Shown: positions 1 through 6,901, counted from the first letter of the stretch. The stretch is DNA of 7,423 nt from Roseovarius sp. (GCA_021767845.1 JAASSQ010000143.1:1-7423); one strand, 5' to 3'. The notes: generated by a model not told the origin, from the sequence alone. Numbers and translations: made by a program.

Positions 1-177
1 CATGTCGTGGGCGATACAGCGGAAGATCATCCCGAACGCGGCCGAGGATTTGCCCTTCCCCTTGCCGGTATGCACGACGATCAGGCCCTTCTCGTCGGTC
101 TTGGTGGCCATGATCTTGTCGCGTGCGGCTTTTTTCTTGGCCATCTTGGCGGCGTGGCGGTCGCTGTCGTCGGTCAT
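1..177 (-). CDS. cobO: CobO, corrinoid (cob(I)yrinic acid a,c-diamide) adenosyltransferase, N-terminal part, cut by window edge
   Basis: Only the first 59 codons are present; the gene runs off the left edge. The protein starts MTDDSDRHAAKMAKKKAARD and contains the P-loop GKGKGKSS at residues 38-45, preceded by the strand LIVVHT and followed by AAFG. This is the signature of the CobO/CobA/BtuR ATP:corrinoid adenosyltransferases, including their basic N-terminal extension. The family transfers the adenosyl group of ATP to Co(I) of cobyrinic acid a,c-diamide in the cytoplasm, making the upper ligand of adenosylcobalamin. Family members are usually about 200 residues, so about 140 are missing here. 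The start is the ATG at 177; a G-rich Shine-Dalgarno (AGGGGGA) about 11 nt upstream overlaps the lrgB stop codon, and the two genes are 15 nt apart, so cobO is probably co-transcribed and perhaps translationally coupled with lrgAB. Methionines at residues 12 and 23 are less likely starts because the family conserves the region before them. Confidence 0.93.
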   Translation of the reverse strand, partial: MTDDSDRHAAKMAKKKAARDKIMATKTDEKGLIVVHTGKGKGKSSAAFGMIFRCIAHDM

Positions 178-192
178 CTGGCGCGTTTCCCC

Positions 193-909
193 CTACTGGA
201 ACAGGCCCAAGACATAAGGCGCAATCAGGGCGGTTAGCAAGGCATTCAGCCCCATGCCGATCCCGGCAAAGGCGCCTGCCGTCTCGTTCACCTGGAAGGC
301 CCGCGCCGTGCCGATCCCGTGCGCGGCGGTGCCCACGGCAAAGCCCCGCGCGCGCCAGTCGGTGATGCGCATCGCGTTCATCAGCGGCGTCACCACGACC
401 GCCCCGATGATGCCCGTCAGGATCACCAGCGCGGCGGTCAGCGTGGGCAGCCCGCCGATCTGTTCGGCAATGCCGATCGCCACCGGCGCGGTGGTCGATT
501 TCGGCGCGAGCGACGCCAGCGTAGCCCCCTCCACGCCGAGCGCCTTGGCAATCCACAATGCCGACACCACCGCCGTGCCCGATCCCACGAGCAACGCGCC
601 CGCCATCGGCACCAACGTCCGGCGCACGTGATGCAGGTTGGAATAGAGCGGCCCGGCCAGGGCCACGGTCGCCGGCCCCAGCATGAAATGCACGAACTGC
701 GCGCCCTCGAAATAGGTGCCATAGGGCGTGGCTGTGGCCCACAGGACGCCCGCCAGCAGCAGCATCGCCACCAGCACCGGGTTCACCACCGGGTTTTCGC
801 CGCTGCCGCGATAGGCCGCATCCCCGATCAGATAGGCCACCAGCGTCGCGGTCAGCCACAAAAGCGGCCCCTCCCGCAGGTACGACCAGATTTCCGGCAG
901 ATCTGTCAT
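193..909 (-). CDS. lrgB: LrgB family membrane protein (CidB/LrgB, PLGG1-like)
   Basis: This is a 238-residue integral membrane protein, the full length for LrgB/CidB. It shows about six to seven hydrophobic segments and the two family signatures: APKSTTAPVA around residues 135-144 and GTAAHGIGTARAF at 193-205. LrgB was first described as the partner of the holin-like LrgA in control of murein hydrolases. Homologues have since been shown to move small carboxylates: pyruvate in Bacillus and Streptococcus, and glycolate/glycerate for the plastid LrgAB fusion PLGG1. The substrate here is unknown. The ATG at 909 is chosen over in-frame upstream codons because it has a GGAGG seven nt upstream, the protein begins there as the family does, and it overlaps the lrgA stop as ATGA. 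An extension of this frame to the right would run through lrgA in the wrong frame and is not coding. The next gene downstream is cobO. Confidence 0.93.
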   Translation of the reverse strand: MTDLPEIWSYLREGPLLWLTATLVAYLIGDAAYRGSGENPVVNPVLVAMLLLAGVLWATATPYGTYFEGAQFVHFMLGPATVALAGPLYSNLHHVRRTLVPMAGALLVGSGTAVVSALWIAKALGVEGATLASLAPKSTTAPVAIGIAEQIGGLPTLTAALVILTGIIGAVVVTPLMNAMRITDWRARGFAVGTAAHGIGTARAFQVNETAGAFAGIGMGLNALLTALIAPYVLGLFQ

Positions 910-1268
910 TCCTTGCCCTCCGCGCCATTGCCGGTCAGCTTGGCAAGCCCCACGAAGGTCAGCGCCCCGGCCGTCAGGGCCAACACCGTGCTGCCCACCA
1001 GCGCCGCCAGCAGGGCCGGGCCGGATTGCCCCAACGCCTCGGCATGGCTGACAACGCCCACGCCCGCCGGCACGAACAGAAGCGACAGGTGCCGCAGCAG
1101 CCCCTGCGACGTGGGCAGCACCCGCTTGACCAGCGCAGGCCGCACCAGGAACGCCGCCAGCAGCAGCGCCATCCCGATCACCGGACCCGGCACCGGCAGC
1201 GTCAGCGCGCGGGCCAGAACCTCGCCTGCCAGCTGGAAGCCCAAGATTATCGCGATGTTCAGGATCAT
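906..1268 (-). CDS. lrgA: LrgA/CidA family holin-like membrane protein
   Basis: This is a 120-residue, very hydrophobic protein with about four membrane segments, the normal size for CidA/LrgA. Family signatures are LPVPGPVIGM at residues 24-33 and LSLLFVPAGVGVV at 61-73. A charged loop (RPALVKR, residues 43-49) lies between them and there is a short polar tail (TGNGAEGKE). LrgA works with LrgB in the inner membrane, either as a holin-like modulator of cell-wall hydrolases or as part of a pyruvate/glycolate transporter; both roles come from homologues. The ATG at 1268 has a strong AGGAGG (1281-1276) seven nt upstream. The stop overlaps the lrgB start by 4 nt, so the two are surely translationally coupled. 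A terminator just upstream (1351-1323) suggests lrgA begins a new transcription unit. Confidence 0.93.
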   Translation of the reverse strand: MILNIAIILGFQLAGEVLARALTLPVPGPVIGMALLLAAFLVRPALVKRVLPTSQGLLRHLSLLFVPAGVGVVSHAEALGQSGPALLAALVGSTVLALTAGALTFVGLAKLTGNGAEGKE

Positions 1269-1322
1269 CCGTGTCCCTCCTCCACACGAGCCTCCCCCAC
1301 CTTAGGGCGCAACCGCTTCACG
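1269..1322 (-). promoter_or_regulatory. Leader of lrgAB-cobO, with strong Shine-Dalgarno
   Basis: These 54 bases lie between the terminator of the upstream gene and the lrgA start, so any promoter for lrgA-lrgB-cobO should be here or overlap the terminator. The only clear element is AGGAGG at 1281-1276, seven nt before the ATG. I see no convincing -35/-10 pair; the region is G-rich on the minus strand. The promoter role is inferred from position alone. Confidence 0.35.
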
Positions 1323-1351
1323 AAAAAGGGCCGCCCGTTGTGGGGCGGCCC
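1323..1351 (-). terminator. Intrinsic (Rho-independent) terminator
   Basis: A perfect 9-bp GC stem, GGGCCGCCC (1351-1343) paired with GGGCGGCCC (1336-1328), closes a 6-nt loop and is followed on the minus strand by five T (1327-1323). It lies 28 nt past the stop of the 10-TM gene and before lrgA, so it should end the transcript of the former. On the plus strand there is no T-run after the stem, so it acts in one direction only. Confidence 0.85.
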
Positions 1352-1379
1352 GTTGCATCCTGTTGCGCAGGCAGGTCGA

Positions 1380-2594
1380 TCACTCGGCCGGCACCGGCGC
1401 GGGTGTGCCGCGCGGGGTGAAATGCTTGCGGTTGAGCCGCAGCACCAGCCAGATCATCGCGACCTGCGAGAGCAGCGCAATCCCCGTCAGCCCCCAGAAG
1501 GCCGGCCCGAACTTGGCGATGACGCCCGCGCCCACAAGCCCCTTGTTGATGAAGAAATGCATCATCACCGCAAAGGCCACGCCGGGGCAGATCAGCGCGT
1601 AGGATCCCGCGCTGGCCTTGTCGCCCGCGATGAACTCGGCCCAGTATCCCTGCCGCTTCAGCACCAGAAGGCCGAGCGCCAGGAACAGGATTTCCACCGC
1701 CAGCAGCCGCGACAGGAAGATCAGTGTCTCGCCCGCGCCGTCGGGCGTGCCGAAGGCCACGTGCAATCCGTGAGACTGCCGCAGGAACAGGATACCTAGA
1801 ACCGTGACGATCGGCACGACCACCATCAGGGTCGGCCCGGCCTCTTTCGCGGTGCCGTGATGCAGCATAGAGTTGAAGCCGGTAATCGCCGCGACCAGCG
1901 TGTAGATGATCGCGGTCACGCCGAAGAAGGTGCTCAGGACAAGGCTGATGCCGATGGTCAGGGTGGTCGTGCTCATCGCCGCCGGCGCGGCCAGTCCGAC
2001 GCCGATCATCGCCACGGCAAAGGCCGGCAGAAGCTGCGCAAAGGAATTATGCGCTGTCACGTCGAACACGCCGCCCTGCGTCAGCACCCGGCCCAGGAAA
2101 CGGCCGATCAGGCGAAAGGCCCAGACCCCGAGCGCCAGGAACGCCAGCAGCGCCAGCGGGAACAGGTATTCCACGATCCCCCACAGCCCCGGCACGAAAA
2201 CAAGCCCGAGGATGAACCCCACATTGATCGTCATCGCGCTGGCCAGCGGTGCGGCCAGCAGCGTGGTTTCGCCGTTGGTCCTGCACAGCGCGGCATAGCG
2301 GTCGGTCTTCATGAAGGCGCGCAGCGCGCCGATGTTCCAGATCAGCGACTTGATGTTGAGCGCCGCCATGCCCGCGATCCCCAGCAGGGCGATCACGATG
2401 GCGGCTTGCATCAAGGGTCCCCCGGTGCTGAACGCCGCCGCCACGTCCTCGAAGATCGGCACGGGGCGGCCGGGATGCGGGACCCAGAACATCAGGTACA
2501 TGAAAAAGGTCACCACCAACCCGCCCGCGCCAAGCGAGGCCAGGAAATAGAGCGGTGAATAGGTATCGGCGGGGCGTGTCGGATGGTCGGTCAT
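1380..2594 (-). CDS. Uncharacterised 10-TM integral membrane protein (TDT/SLAC1-like topology; possibly TsoY family)
   Basis: This is a 404-residue protein with about ten hydrophobic segments, near residues 13-38, 62-81, 111-134, 138-163, 185-207, 211-237, 254-271, 292-313, 332-354 and 364-387. The N- and C-termini are short and polar, and there is no signal peptide or soluble domain. Size and ten-helix topology recall the TDT/SLAC1 group (TehA-like anion and dicarboxylate channels), but I do not see a diagnostic motif. From memory it may match a Rhodobacterales family called TsoY, some members of which are selenoproteins; I cannot check this. It has only two cysteines, at 104 (CRTNGET) and 336 (ICPGVAF). 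No in-frame TGA suggests selenocysteine. The start at 2594 is supported by AGGAG seven nt upstream; a TTG start at 2621 would add nine residues but lacks that support. It is divergent from the lipoprotein gene and ends before a strong terminator, so it is probably monocistronic. Function and link to cobalamin synthesis are unknown. Confidence 0.88.
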   Translation of the reverse strand: MTDHPTRPADTYSPLYFLASLGAGGLVVTFFMYLMFWVPHPGRPVPIFEDVAAAFSTGGPLMQAAIVIALLGIAGMAALNIKSLIWNIGALRAFMKTDRYAALCRTNGETTLLAAPLASAMTINVGFILGLVFVPGLWGIVEYLFPLALLAFLALGVWAFRLIGRFLGRVLTQGGVFDVTAHNSFAQLLPAFAVAMIGVGLAAPAAMSTTTLTIGISLVLSTFFGVTAIIYTLVAAITGFNSMLHHGTAKEAGPTLMVVVPIVTVLGILFLRQSHGLHVAFGTPDGAGETLIFLSRLLAVEILFLALGLLVLKRQGYWAEFIAGDKASAGSYALICPGVAFAVMMHFFINKGLVGAGVIAKFGPAFWGLTGIALLSQVAMIWLVLRLNRKHFTPRGTPAPVPAE

Positions 2595-2601
2595 GTGCGG
2601 A

Positions 2602-2606
2602 CTCCT
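2602..2606 (-). promoter_or_regulatory. Shine-Dalgarno deciding the 10-TM gene start
   Basis: AGGAG on the minus strand lies exactly seven nt before the ATG at 2594. It would fall inside the coding region if the in-frame TTG at 2621 were used, so it favours the shorter product beginning MTDHPTRP. Confidence 0.75.
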
Positions 2607-2610
2607 GAAA

Positions 2611-2660
2611 ACACATTCCAATAATGGTATATATAATACATGCGAAAAATGGAATGTATG
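2611..2660. promoter_or_regulatory. Candidate divergent promoter/operator with nested dyads
   Basis: This is the most A/T-rich stretch of the window, in the 136-bp gap (2595-2730) between two divergent genes. A perfect 8-bp inverted repeat, ACATTCCA (2613-2620) and TGGAATGT (2650-2657), is centred at 2635. Within it lies a second dyad, GTAT (2627-2630) and ATAC (2636-2639), and CCA-N4-TGG at 2618-2627. A perfect TATAAT sits on the plus strand at 2632-2637, and TATTAT/TATATA can be read on the minus strand. Neither strand has a good -35 at normal spacing, which would fit an activated or repressed promoter. It is seen as sequence; the regulatory role is inferred. The rest of the gap (2661-2730) shows only GTTAAC at 2702-2707 and no strong Shine-Dalgarno. 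Confidence 0.4.
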
Positions 2661-2730
2661 GTGGCAGAATGTCGCGCCCCGGCAGGCGGCGTAAGGAAAT
2701 TGTTAACCTTGCCTGCCCCATTTTGGCGGC

Positions 2731-3120
2731 ATGATGCGTGTGATACTAATTCTCGCCGGGCTTTCGGCATCTGCCGGGTGCAACACGCCGGGGCCGGCCT
2801 TTCGCGGGATCGACCCGGTCAGGATCAGCGTCGGCAAAAGCACCTTCGACGTGCGCGTGGACGGCACCCGCGCGCAGGCGATCCGCCTCAATCCCGAATG
2901 GGCGCCGCGCCGCGAAGCGGTCGCGCCCCGTGCCGTGGCCGCGATCGAAAAGGTCAGCGGTTGCACCGCCGCCCGGCTCGATGGGGACCAGGTGGTGATC
3001 GTCGCGCGGCTCGATTGCGGCGACGGGCCGCCGCCCGCGCCACGGGCGGTGAACTATACCTGCCGGATCGACCCGTATGGTGGCGGCTACGCCGATCTTG
3101 TCTGCGAGCCGGAACTCTAG
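2731..3120 (+). CDS. Small putative lipoprotein, conserved function unknown
   Basis: This 129-residue protein has a short basic start (MMR), a hydrophobic core (VILILAGL) and a cysteine at residue 17 in the context SASAGC. That looks like a signal-peptidase-II lipobox, although Ser at -3 is not the usual Leu/Val. Asn follows the Cys, so outer-membrane sorting is possible. The predicted mature part is about 112 residues, has no membrane segment, and holds four cysteines (78, 96, 111, 125) that could form two disulfides, as expected for a periplasmic domain. I do not recognise the family. ATG codons at 2731 and 2734 are equally possible starts; neither has a good Shine-Dalgarno. It is the only plus-strand gene here. 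It converges on cobN with 4 bp between stops and no room for terminators. Codon use has the same GC-rich look as its neighbours, and the antisense frames over it do not look like real proteins. Confidence 0.75.
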   Translation: MMRVILILAGLSASAGCNTPGPAFRGIDPVRISVGKSTFDVRVDGTRAQAIRLNPEWAPRREAVAPRAVAAIEKVSGCTAARLDGDQVVIVARLDCGDGPPPAPRAVNYTCRIDPYGGGYADLVCEPEL

Positions 3121-3124
3121 GCGT

Positions 3125-6100
3125 TCAGGGTGCGGGGCCGCGCCGGGCCGCCTCGATCCGTGCCCGCGCCGAATTGGACCGCGGCATCCACAGGCCCCGG
3201 TCGATCGCCTCCTGTAACCGCTCGGCCATCTCGCGCAGGGCGGGCGCATTGTGCTCGGCGATGAAGTCGCGGGTGTCCTCGTCTTCCAGGAACGCGGCCT
3301 CGACCATGTCGAAGTGATGTCCGCGCACCGCGCCCGTGGTGGCGGCGAAAGCAAAGAGGTAATCGACCGTCGCCGCCATCTCGAACGCCCCCTTGTAGCC
3401 GTGCCGCTTCACGCCCTCGATCCATTTCGGGTTGACGACGCGCGACCGCACCACGCGGCCGATCTCGTCCTCCAGCGTGCGGATGACGGGGCGTTCGGGC
3501 CGCGAATGATCGTTGTGATAGATCGGCCTGTCCTGCCCCTGCAACGTGCTGACGGCGGCCGCCGCGCCACCCTCGAACTGGTAGTAGTCGTCGGAATCCA
3601 GGATGTCGTGCTCGCGGTTGTCCTGGTTCTGCACGATGGCCTCGGTCTGGCGCAGGCGCGCTTCGAACCCGGCGCGGTCGGCGCGGCCCTCGTCCGTCGC
3701 GCCATAGGCATAACTGCCCCAGGTCAGGTAGGCCTCGGCCAGATCCGCCTTGTCGGCCCAGAGCCGCTCGTCGATCATCGCTTGCAGCCCCGCACCATAG
3801 GCGCCGGGCTTGGCGCCATAGATCCGCGCGGTCGCCCCCTCGTCGCGGGCGCGCGCCGCGGCGGGGTTCAGGTCGTCGGGCTCGTCCATCTTCATCACCG
3901 CCCGCGCCGCGCTGTCGAACAGCGCGATGAGCTGCGGGAACGCATCGCGGAAAAAACCCGAAATGCGCAAGGTCACGTCCACTCGTGGGCGGCCCAGCAC
4001 GCCCTGCGGCAGCACCTCGAACCCGGTGACCCGCCGGTTGGCCCCATCCCATTGCGGCTTGACTCCCATCAGCGCCAGCGCCTGCGCGATGTCATCGCCG
4101 CCCGTGCGCATGTTGGCTGTCCCCCAGGCCGTCAGCAGCATGGTCCGCGGCCAGTCGCCATGGGTCTGTAAATGCTTTTCGATCAGCAGGTTGGCGGATT
4201 TCCAGCCGAGCGCCCAGGCGGTGGGCGTGGGCACCGCGCGGCTGTCCACGCTGTAGAAATTCCGCCCCGTGGGCAGGGTATCCAGCCGCCCGCGCGTGGG
4301 CGCGCCCGAGGGGCCGGGGGGCACTGACCGTCCCGCCAATGCGGCCAGCAGGCCGCGCCCTTCCTCGGGGCCGCAGGCGCGCAGGGTGGGGCGCACATGC
4401 GCCTCCGCCTGCCCCAGCACCGCGCGGCTGAGTGCACCGGGGGCCGGGGCCGCACCGTCAAGACAGCGCGCCGCCAACTCCTCCAGCCGCTCCACCGTGT
4501 CGCCGTGGCTGCGCCACGCGCCCTCGGCCAGGTCTGACAACAGGTCCGGTCGCGGCCCGTCCCACGGCGCGGCCATGTCGCAATCCAGCGGGTCGAAGCC
4601 AAGGCCCAGATCCTCCGCCAGCGCGCGGATGATCGAGGCGTCACCCCCCTTGCCCTGTCCGCGCGGCACCCGTAGCAGCGCCTGCAGCAGATCGCGTTCC
4701 TGCACCCCCTCGGGCGATTGCCCGAAAACGTGCAGCCCGTCGCGGATCTGCGCCTCTTTCAATTCGCACAGGTAAGCGTCGAGCTTGGCGAGGTCGGTAT
4801 CCTCGTCCTGCCCCGACATGCCCACATCCTTGTCCAGCCCTGTCGCCGCGCTCAGGCTCAGGATCTCGCGGCGCAGGTGCTCGATCCGGCGCGGATCGAC
4901 GCCGGCGGCCTCGTAATATTCATCGACCAGCGCCTCCAGATCCTTCAGCGGGCCATAGGTTTCGGCCCGCGTCAGCGGCGGGGTCAGGTGATCGACGATC
5001 ACCGCCTGCGCGCGCCGCTTGGCCTGCGTGCCCTCGCCGGGATCGTTGACGATGAAGGGATAGACATGCGGCACCGGGCCGAGCACCGCCTCGGGCCAGC
5101 AGTCTTTCGACAGGGCCAGGGCCTTGCCCGGCAGCCATTCCAGGTTGCCATGCTTGCCCATATGCACGATCGCCTGCGCCCCGAATTGCCGCCGCAGCCA
5201 GATATAGAAGGCCAGATAGTTATGCGGCGGCACCAGGTCGGGGGAATGATAGGTGTCGGTCGGGTCGATGTTGTAGCCGCGCGCCGGCTGCACCCCAACG
5301 ATCACGTTGCCGAATTCCAGCACAGACAGGGCGAAATGCCCGCAATCCACCTCGCCCGGTGTGTAGAACGGATCGGCCTCGGGCGGGCCCCAGCGGGCCT
5401 CCATCGCCTCGCGCAGCGCCCAGGGCAATTGGCCATAGTCGATCTGGTACTCGGCCATGCTCAACTGTACGCCGCCCCGCCGCGTGGCCCGGTCGGTCAG
5501 CCAGTTTGTCGGCCCGGCCATTACGGCCTGCATCAGCGCGTCACTGTCCGCTGGAAGGCCGGTGACGCGGTAGCCCGCCTGTTCCAGCAGGCGCAGGACA
5601 TGCACGGTGCCCGCGGGCGTATCCAGCCCTACGCCATTGGCCAGCCGCCCGTCCTTGTTGGGATAATTCGCCAGCACCAGTGCCACCTTTCGGCGGTCCT
5701 CGGGCGTGTGGCGCAGCCTGGCCCACGCCTCGGCCAATTCGGCCACGAATTCCACCCGGTCGCCCTGCGCGCGATAGGTGGCGATCGGGCATTGCGTGGC
5801 CTCGTCGAAGAACGCCTCGTCCTTGAAGCTGACCGCACGCGACAGCACGCGCCCATCCACCTCGGGCAGGGCCACGTTCATCGCGATGTCGCGCGCCGAC
5901 AGCCCCGTCAGCCCCTCGGCCCAGGCGCTCTCGCTCGATCCGGCCAGCACCACCTGGAAGACCGGCGCGCCCTGCGCGGCCTTCATCGCCAGAGGGTTGG
6001 CCGGCCCCGCGTCGTCGGCATGGGGCGATCCGACCGCGAACGAGGTGCAATTCAGAATGACCGAGGGCGGCGCGGCGGTGAACAGATGCTCCAGCGTCGC

Positions 6101-6838
6101 CACCGAGACCGGGTCTTTCAAAGAGGCCACGAAAACCGGCAGCGGGTTCAGCCCCGCGCGCAGAAGCGCCTTGACCAGCCGGTTGACCGGATTCAGCCCC
6201 GCCCCCTGCACCAAGGCGCGGTAGAAGATCAGCGGCACGATCGGTCGTCCCTCGCCCCACGCCGCCTGTGCCGCGTCCAGATCGGCCACGCCCGCGCCGG
6301 GCCAGTAGACACCCGCCCGCAACAGCGGCCGCGCCGCCTCGGGGCGCTCGGTGCCCTCCAGCATAGACCGGGCATAGGCCAGGAAATTCGCGGCATTCTC
6401 CGGCCCGCCCTCGACCAGGTAGGCCCAGAGCGCGTCGTAATCGGCATCCTCCACCGTGGACAGCTCGCGCAGATCCGCATCCGGCTTGTCGTCGCCCGGC
6501 AGCAATGCCAGCGGCACGCCCGCCTCGGCCAGCCGCGCGGCATATTGCTCGACCCCGTAGCGCCAGTACCCGACACCCCCCAGAACCCGCGCGATGACCA
6601 GCCGTGACCCGGTGGCGCATTGGTCAAGATGCAGGTCCACCGACATCGGATGCTGCAGATGGGTCAGGTTCGCCAGCCGCAGGCCGGGCGGATCGTCCAT
6701 CTCGGACCGGGCTGCGCTGAGGCTGGCAAGTTCGGTGTCGGCGGCCGAGACGAACACCACATCCGCCGGGCTCTGGCCCAGATCGACCGGCTCGGTGCCG
6801 TCGTCGATGCTTCCGGGGGTGGCGGCAAGCAGGTGCAT
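3125..6838 (-). CDS. cobN: CobN, cobaltochelatase large subunit (aerobic cobalamin pathway)
   Basis: This 1237-residue protein is close to the usual CobN length (about 1250-1280), so it is complete. CobN binds hydrogenobyrinic acid a,c-diamide and cobalt; with the AAA+ CobS and the CobT subunit it inserts cobalt using ATP in the cytoplasm. It is homologous to the magnesium-chelatase H subunit (BchH/ChlH). Visible family hallmarks are the N-terminus MHLLAATPGSIDDG with DLGQSPADVVFVSAADTE, the chelatase motif HMGKHGNLEWLPGK at 559-572 followed by PHVYPFIVNDPGEGTQAKRR, LPTGRNFYS at 855-863, WGTANMRTGGDD from 905, SGFFRDAFP near 960, and NPKWIEGVKRHGYKGAFE from 1136. A less conserved stretch near 650-850 separates the two halves. 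The ATG at 6838 gives the family N-terminus; the open frame continues 47 codons upstream but would overlap cobW and matches nothing. The Shine-Dalgarno is weak (AAAGG, 10 nt upstream). It lies 124 bp behind cobW on the same strand and is probably co-transcribed. Confidence 0.97.
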   Translation of the reverse strand: MHLLAATPGSIDDGTEPVDLGQSPADVVFVSAADTELASLSAARSEMDDPPGLRLANLTHLQHPMSVDLHLDQCATGSRLVIARVLGGVGYWRYGVEQYAARLAEAGVPLALLPGDDKPDADLRELSTVEDADYDALWAYLVEGGPENAANFLAYARSMLEGTERPEAARPLLRAGVYWPGAGVADLDAAQAAWGEGRPIVPLIFYRALVQGAGLNPVNRLVKALLRAGLNPLPVFVASLKDPVSVATLEHLFTAAPPSVILNCTSFAVGSPHADDAGPANPLAMKAAQGAPVFQVVLAGSSESAWAEGLTGLSARDIAMNVALPEVDGRVLSRAVSFKDEAFFDEATQCPIATYRAQGDRVEFVAELAEAWARLRHTPEDRRKVALVLANYPNKDGRLANGVGLDTPAGTVHVLRLLEQAGYRVTGLPADSDALMQAVMAGPTNWLTDRATRRGGVQLSMAEYQIDYGQLPWALREAMEARWGPPEADPFYTPGEVDCGHFALSVLEFGNVIVGVQPARGYNIDPTDTYHSPDLVPPHNYLAFYIWLRRQFGAQAIVHMGKHGNLEWLPGKALALSKDCWPEAVLGPVPHVYPFIVNDPGEGTQAKRRAQAVIVDHLTPPLTRAETYGPLKDLEALVDEYYEAAGVDPRRIEHLRREILSLSAATGLDKDVGMSGQDEDTDLAKLDAYLCELKEAQIRDGLHVFGQSPEGVQERDLLQALLRVPRGQGKGGDASIIRALAEDLGLGFDPLDCDMAAPWDGPRPDLLSDLAEGAWRSHGDTVERLEELAARCLDGAAPAPGALSRAVLGQAEAHVRPTLRACGPEEGRGLLAALAGRSVPPGPSGAPTRGRLDTLPTGRNFYSVDSRAVPTPTAWALGWKSANLLIEKHLQTHGDWPRTMLLTAWGTANMRTGGDDIAQALALMGVKPQWDGANRRVTGFEVLPQGVLGRPRVDVTLRISGFFRDAFPQLIALFDSAARAVMKMDEPDDLNPAAARARDEGATARIYGAKPGAYGAGLQAMIDERLWADKADLAEAYLTWGSYAYGATDEGRADRAGFEARLRQTEAIVQNQDNREHDILDSDDYYQFEGGAAAAVSTLQGQDRPIYHNDHSRPERPVIRTLEDEIGRVVRSRVVNPKWIEGVKRHGYKGAFEMAATVDYLFAFAATTGAVRGHHFDMVEAAFLEDEDTRDFIAEHNAPALREMAERLQEAIDRGLWMPRSNSARARIEAARRGPAP

Positions 6839-6859
6839 CCGTGTCTGGCCTTTCGCGTG

Positions 6860-6876
6860 CGGCGGGCGGCCCGCCG
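6860..6876. repeat. GC-rich hairpin in the cobW-cobN gap
   Basis: A perfect 7-bp inverted repeat, CGGCGGG (6860-6866) and CCCGCCG (6870-6876), surrounds a 3-base loop. In the cobW-cobN direction it is not followed by T residues, so it should not terminate; it could stabilise the cobN message or mark an RNA processing point. On the plus strand it is followed by TTTGGGTATTT, but no plus-strand gene ends here. Confidence 0.5.
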
Positions 6877-6901
6877 TTTGGGTATTTATGCCAAGAAGAA
6901 G
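6877..6901. repeat. Candidate family-wide intergenic motif (TTTGGGTATTTATGCC type)
   Basis: Directly after the hairpin comes TTTGGGTATTTATGCC followed by AAGAAGAAG. It stands out because it is A/T-richer than its surroundings. From memory, similar GGGTATTT...CCAAGAAGAAG strings recur between genes in Rhodobacteraceae; only one copy lies in this window, so the repeat status is not shown here. The remainder of the gap (6902-6962) holds no ORF or promoter I can support. Confidence 0.35.

Noticed and set aside
910..1287. Extension of the lrgB frame upstream through lrgA
   Set aside because: The added residues are Gly/Ala/Arg-rich out-of-frame translation of lrgA; the Shine-Dalgarno and family N-terminus support the ATG at 909.
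319..1305. A 328-codon plus-strand open frame opposite lrgB and lrgA
   Set aside because: It is extremely Arg/His/Gln-rich and antisense to two conserved membrane genes, and has no convincing start context.
2595..2621. A TTG start for the 10-TM protein adding nine residues
   Set aside because: The best Shine-Dalgarno (2606-2602) is inside this extension and correctly spaced for the ATG at 2594.
2640..3317. A 225-codon plus-strand frame overlapping the lipoprotein gene and the end of cobN
   Set aside because: It is in a different frame from the lipoprotein, lacks a signal sequence, is Arg-rich, and overlaps about 190 bp of conserved cobN.
3251..4171. A 306-codon plus-strand open frame opposite the 3' part of cobN
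   Set aside because: It is a shadow of cobN with low-complexity Arg/Ala/Gly/Val content and no family features.
4718..6607. A 629-codon open frame on the plus strand opposite cobN
   Set aside because: It lies fully antisense to a strongly conserved cobN frame, is rich in Arg, Gln, His and Pro as GC-rich shadows are, and shows no recognisable domain.
6860..6887. A terminator for cobW
   Set aside because: The hairpin lacks a T-run on the minus strand; the T-containing side is on the plus strand, where no gene ends.
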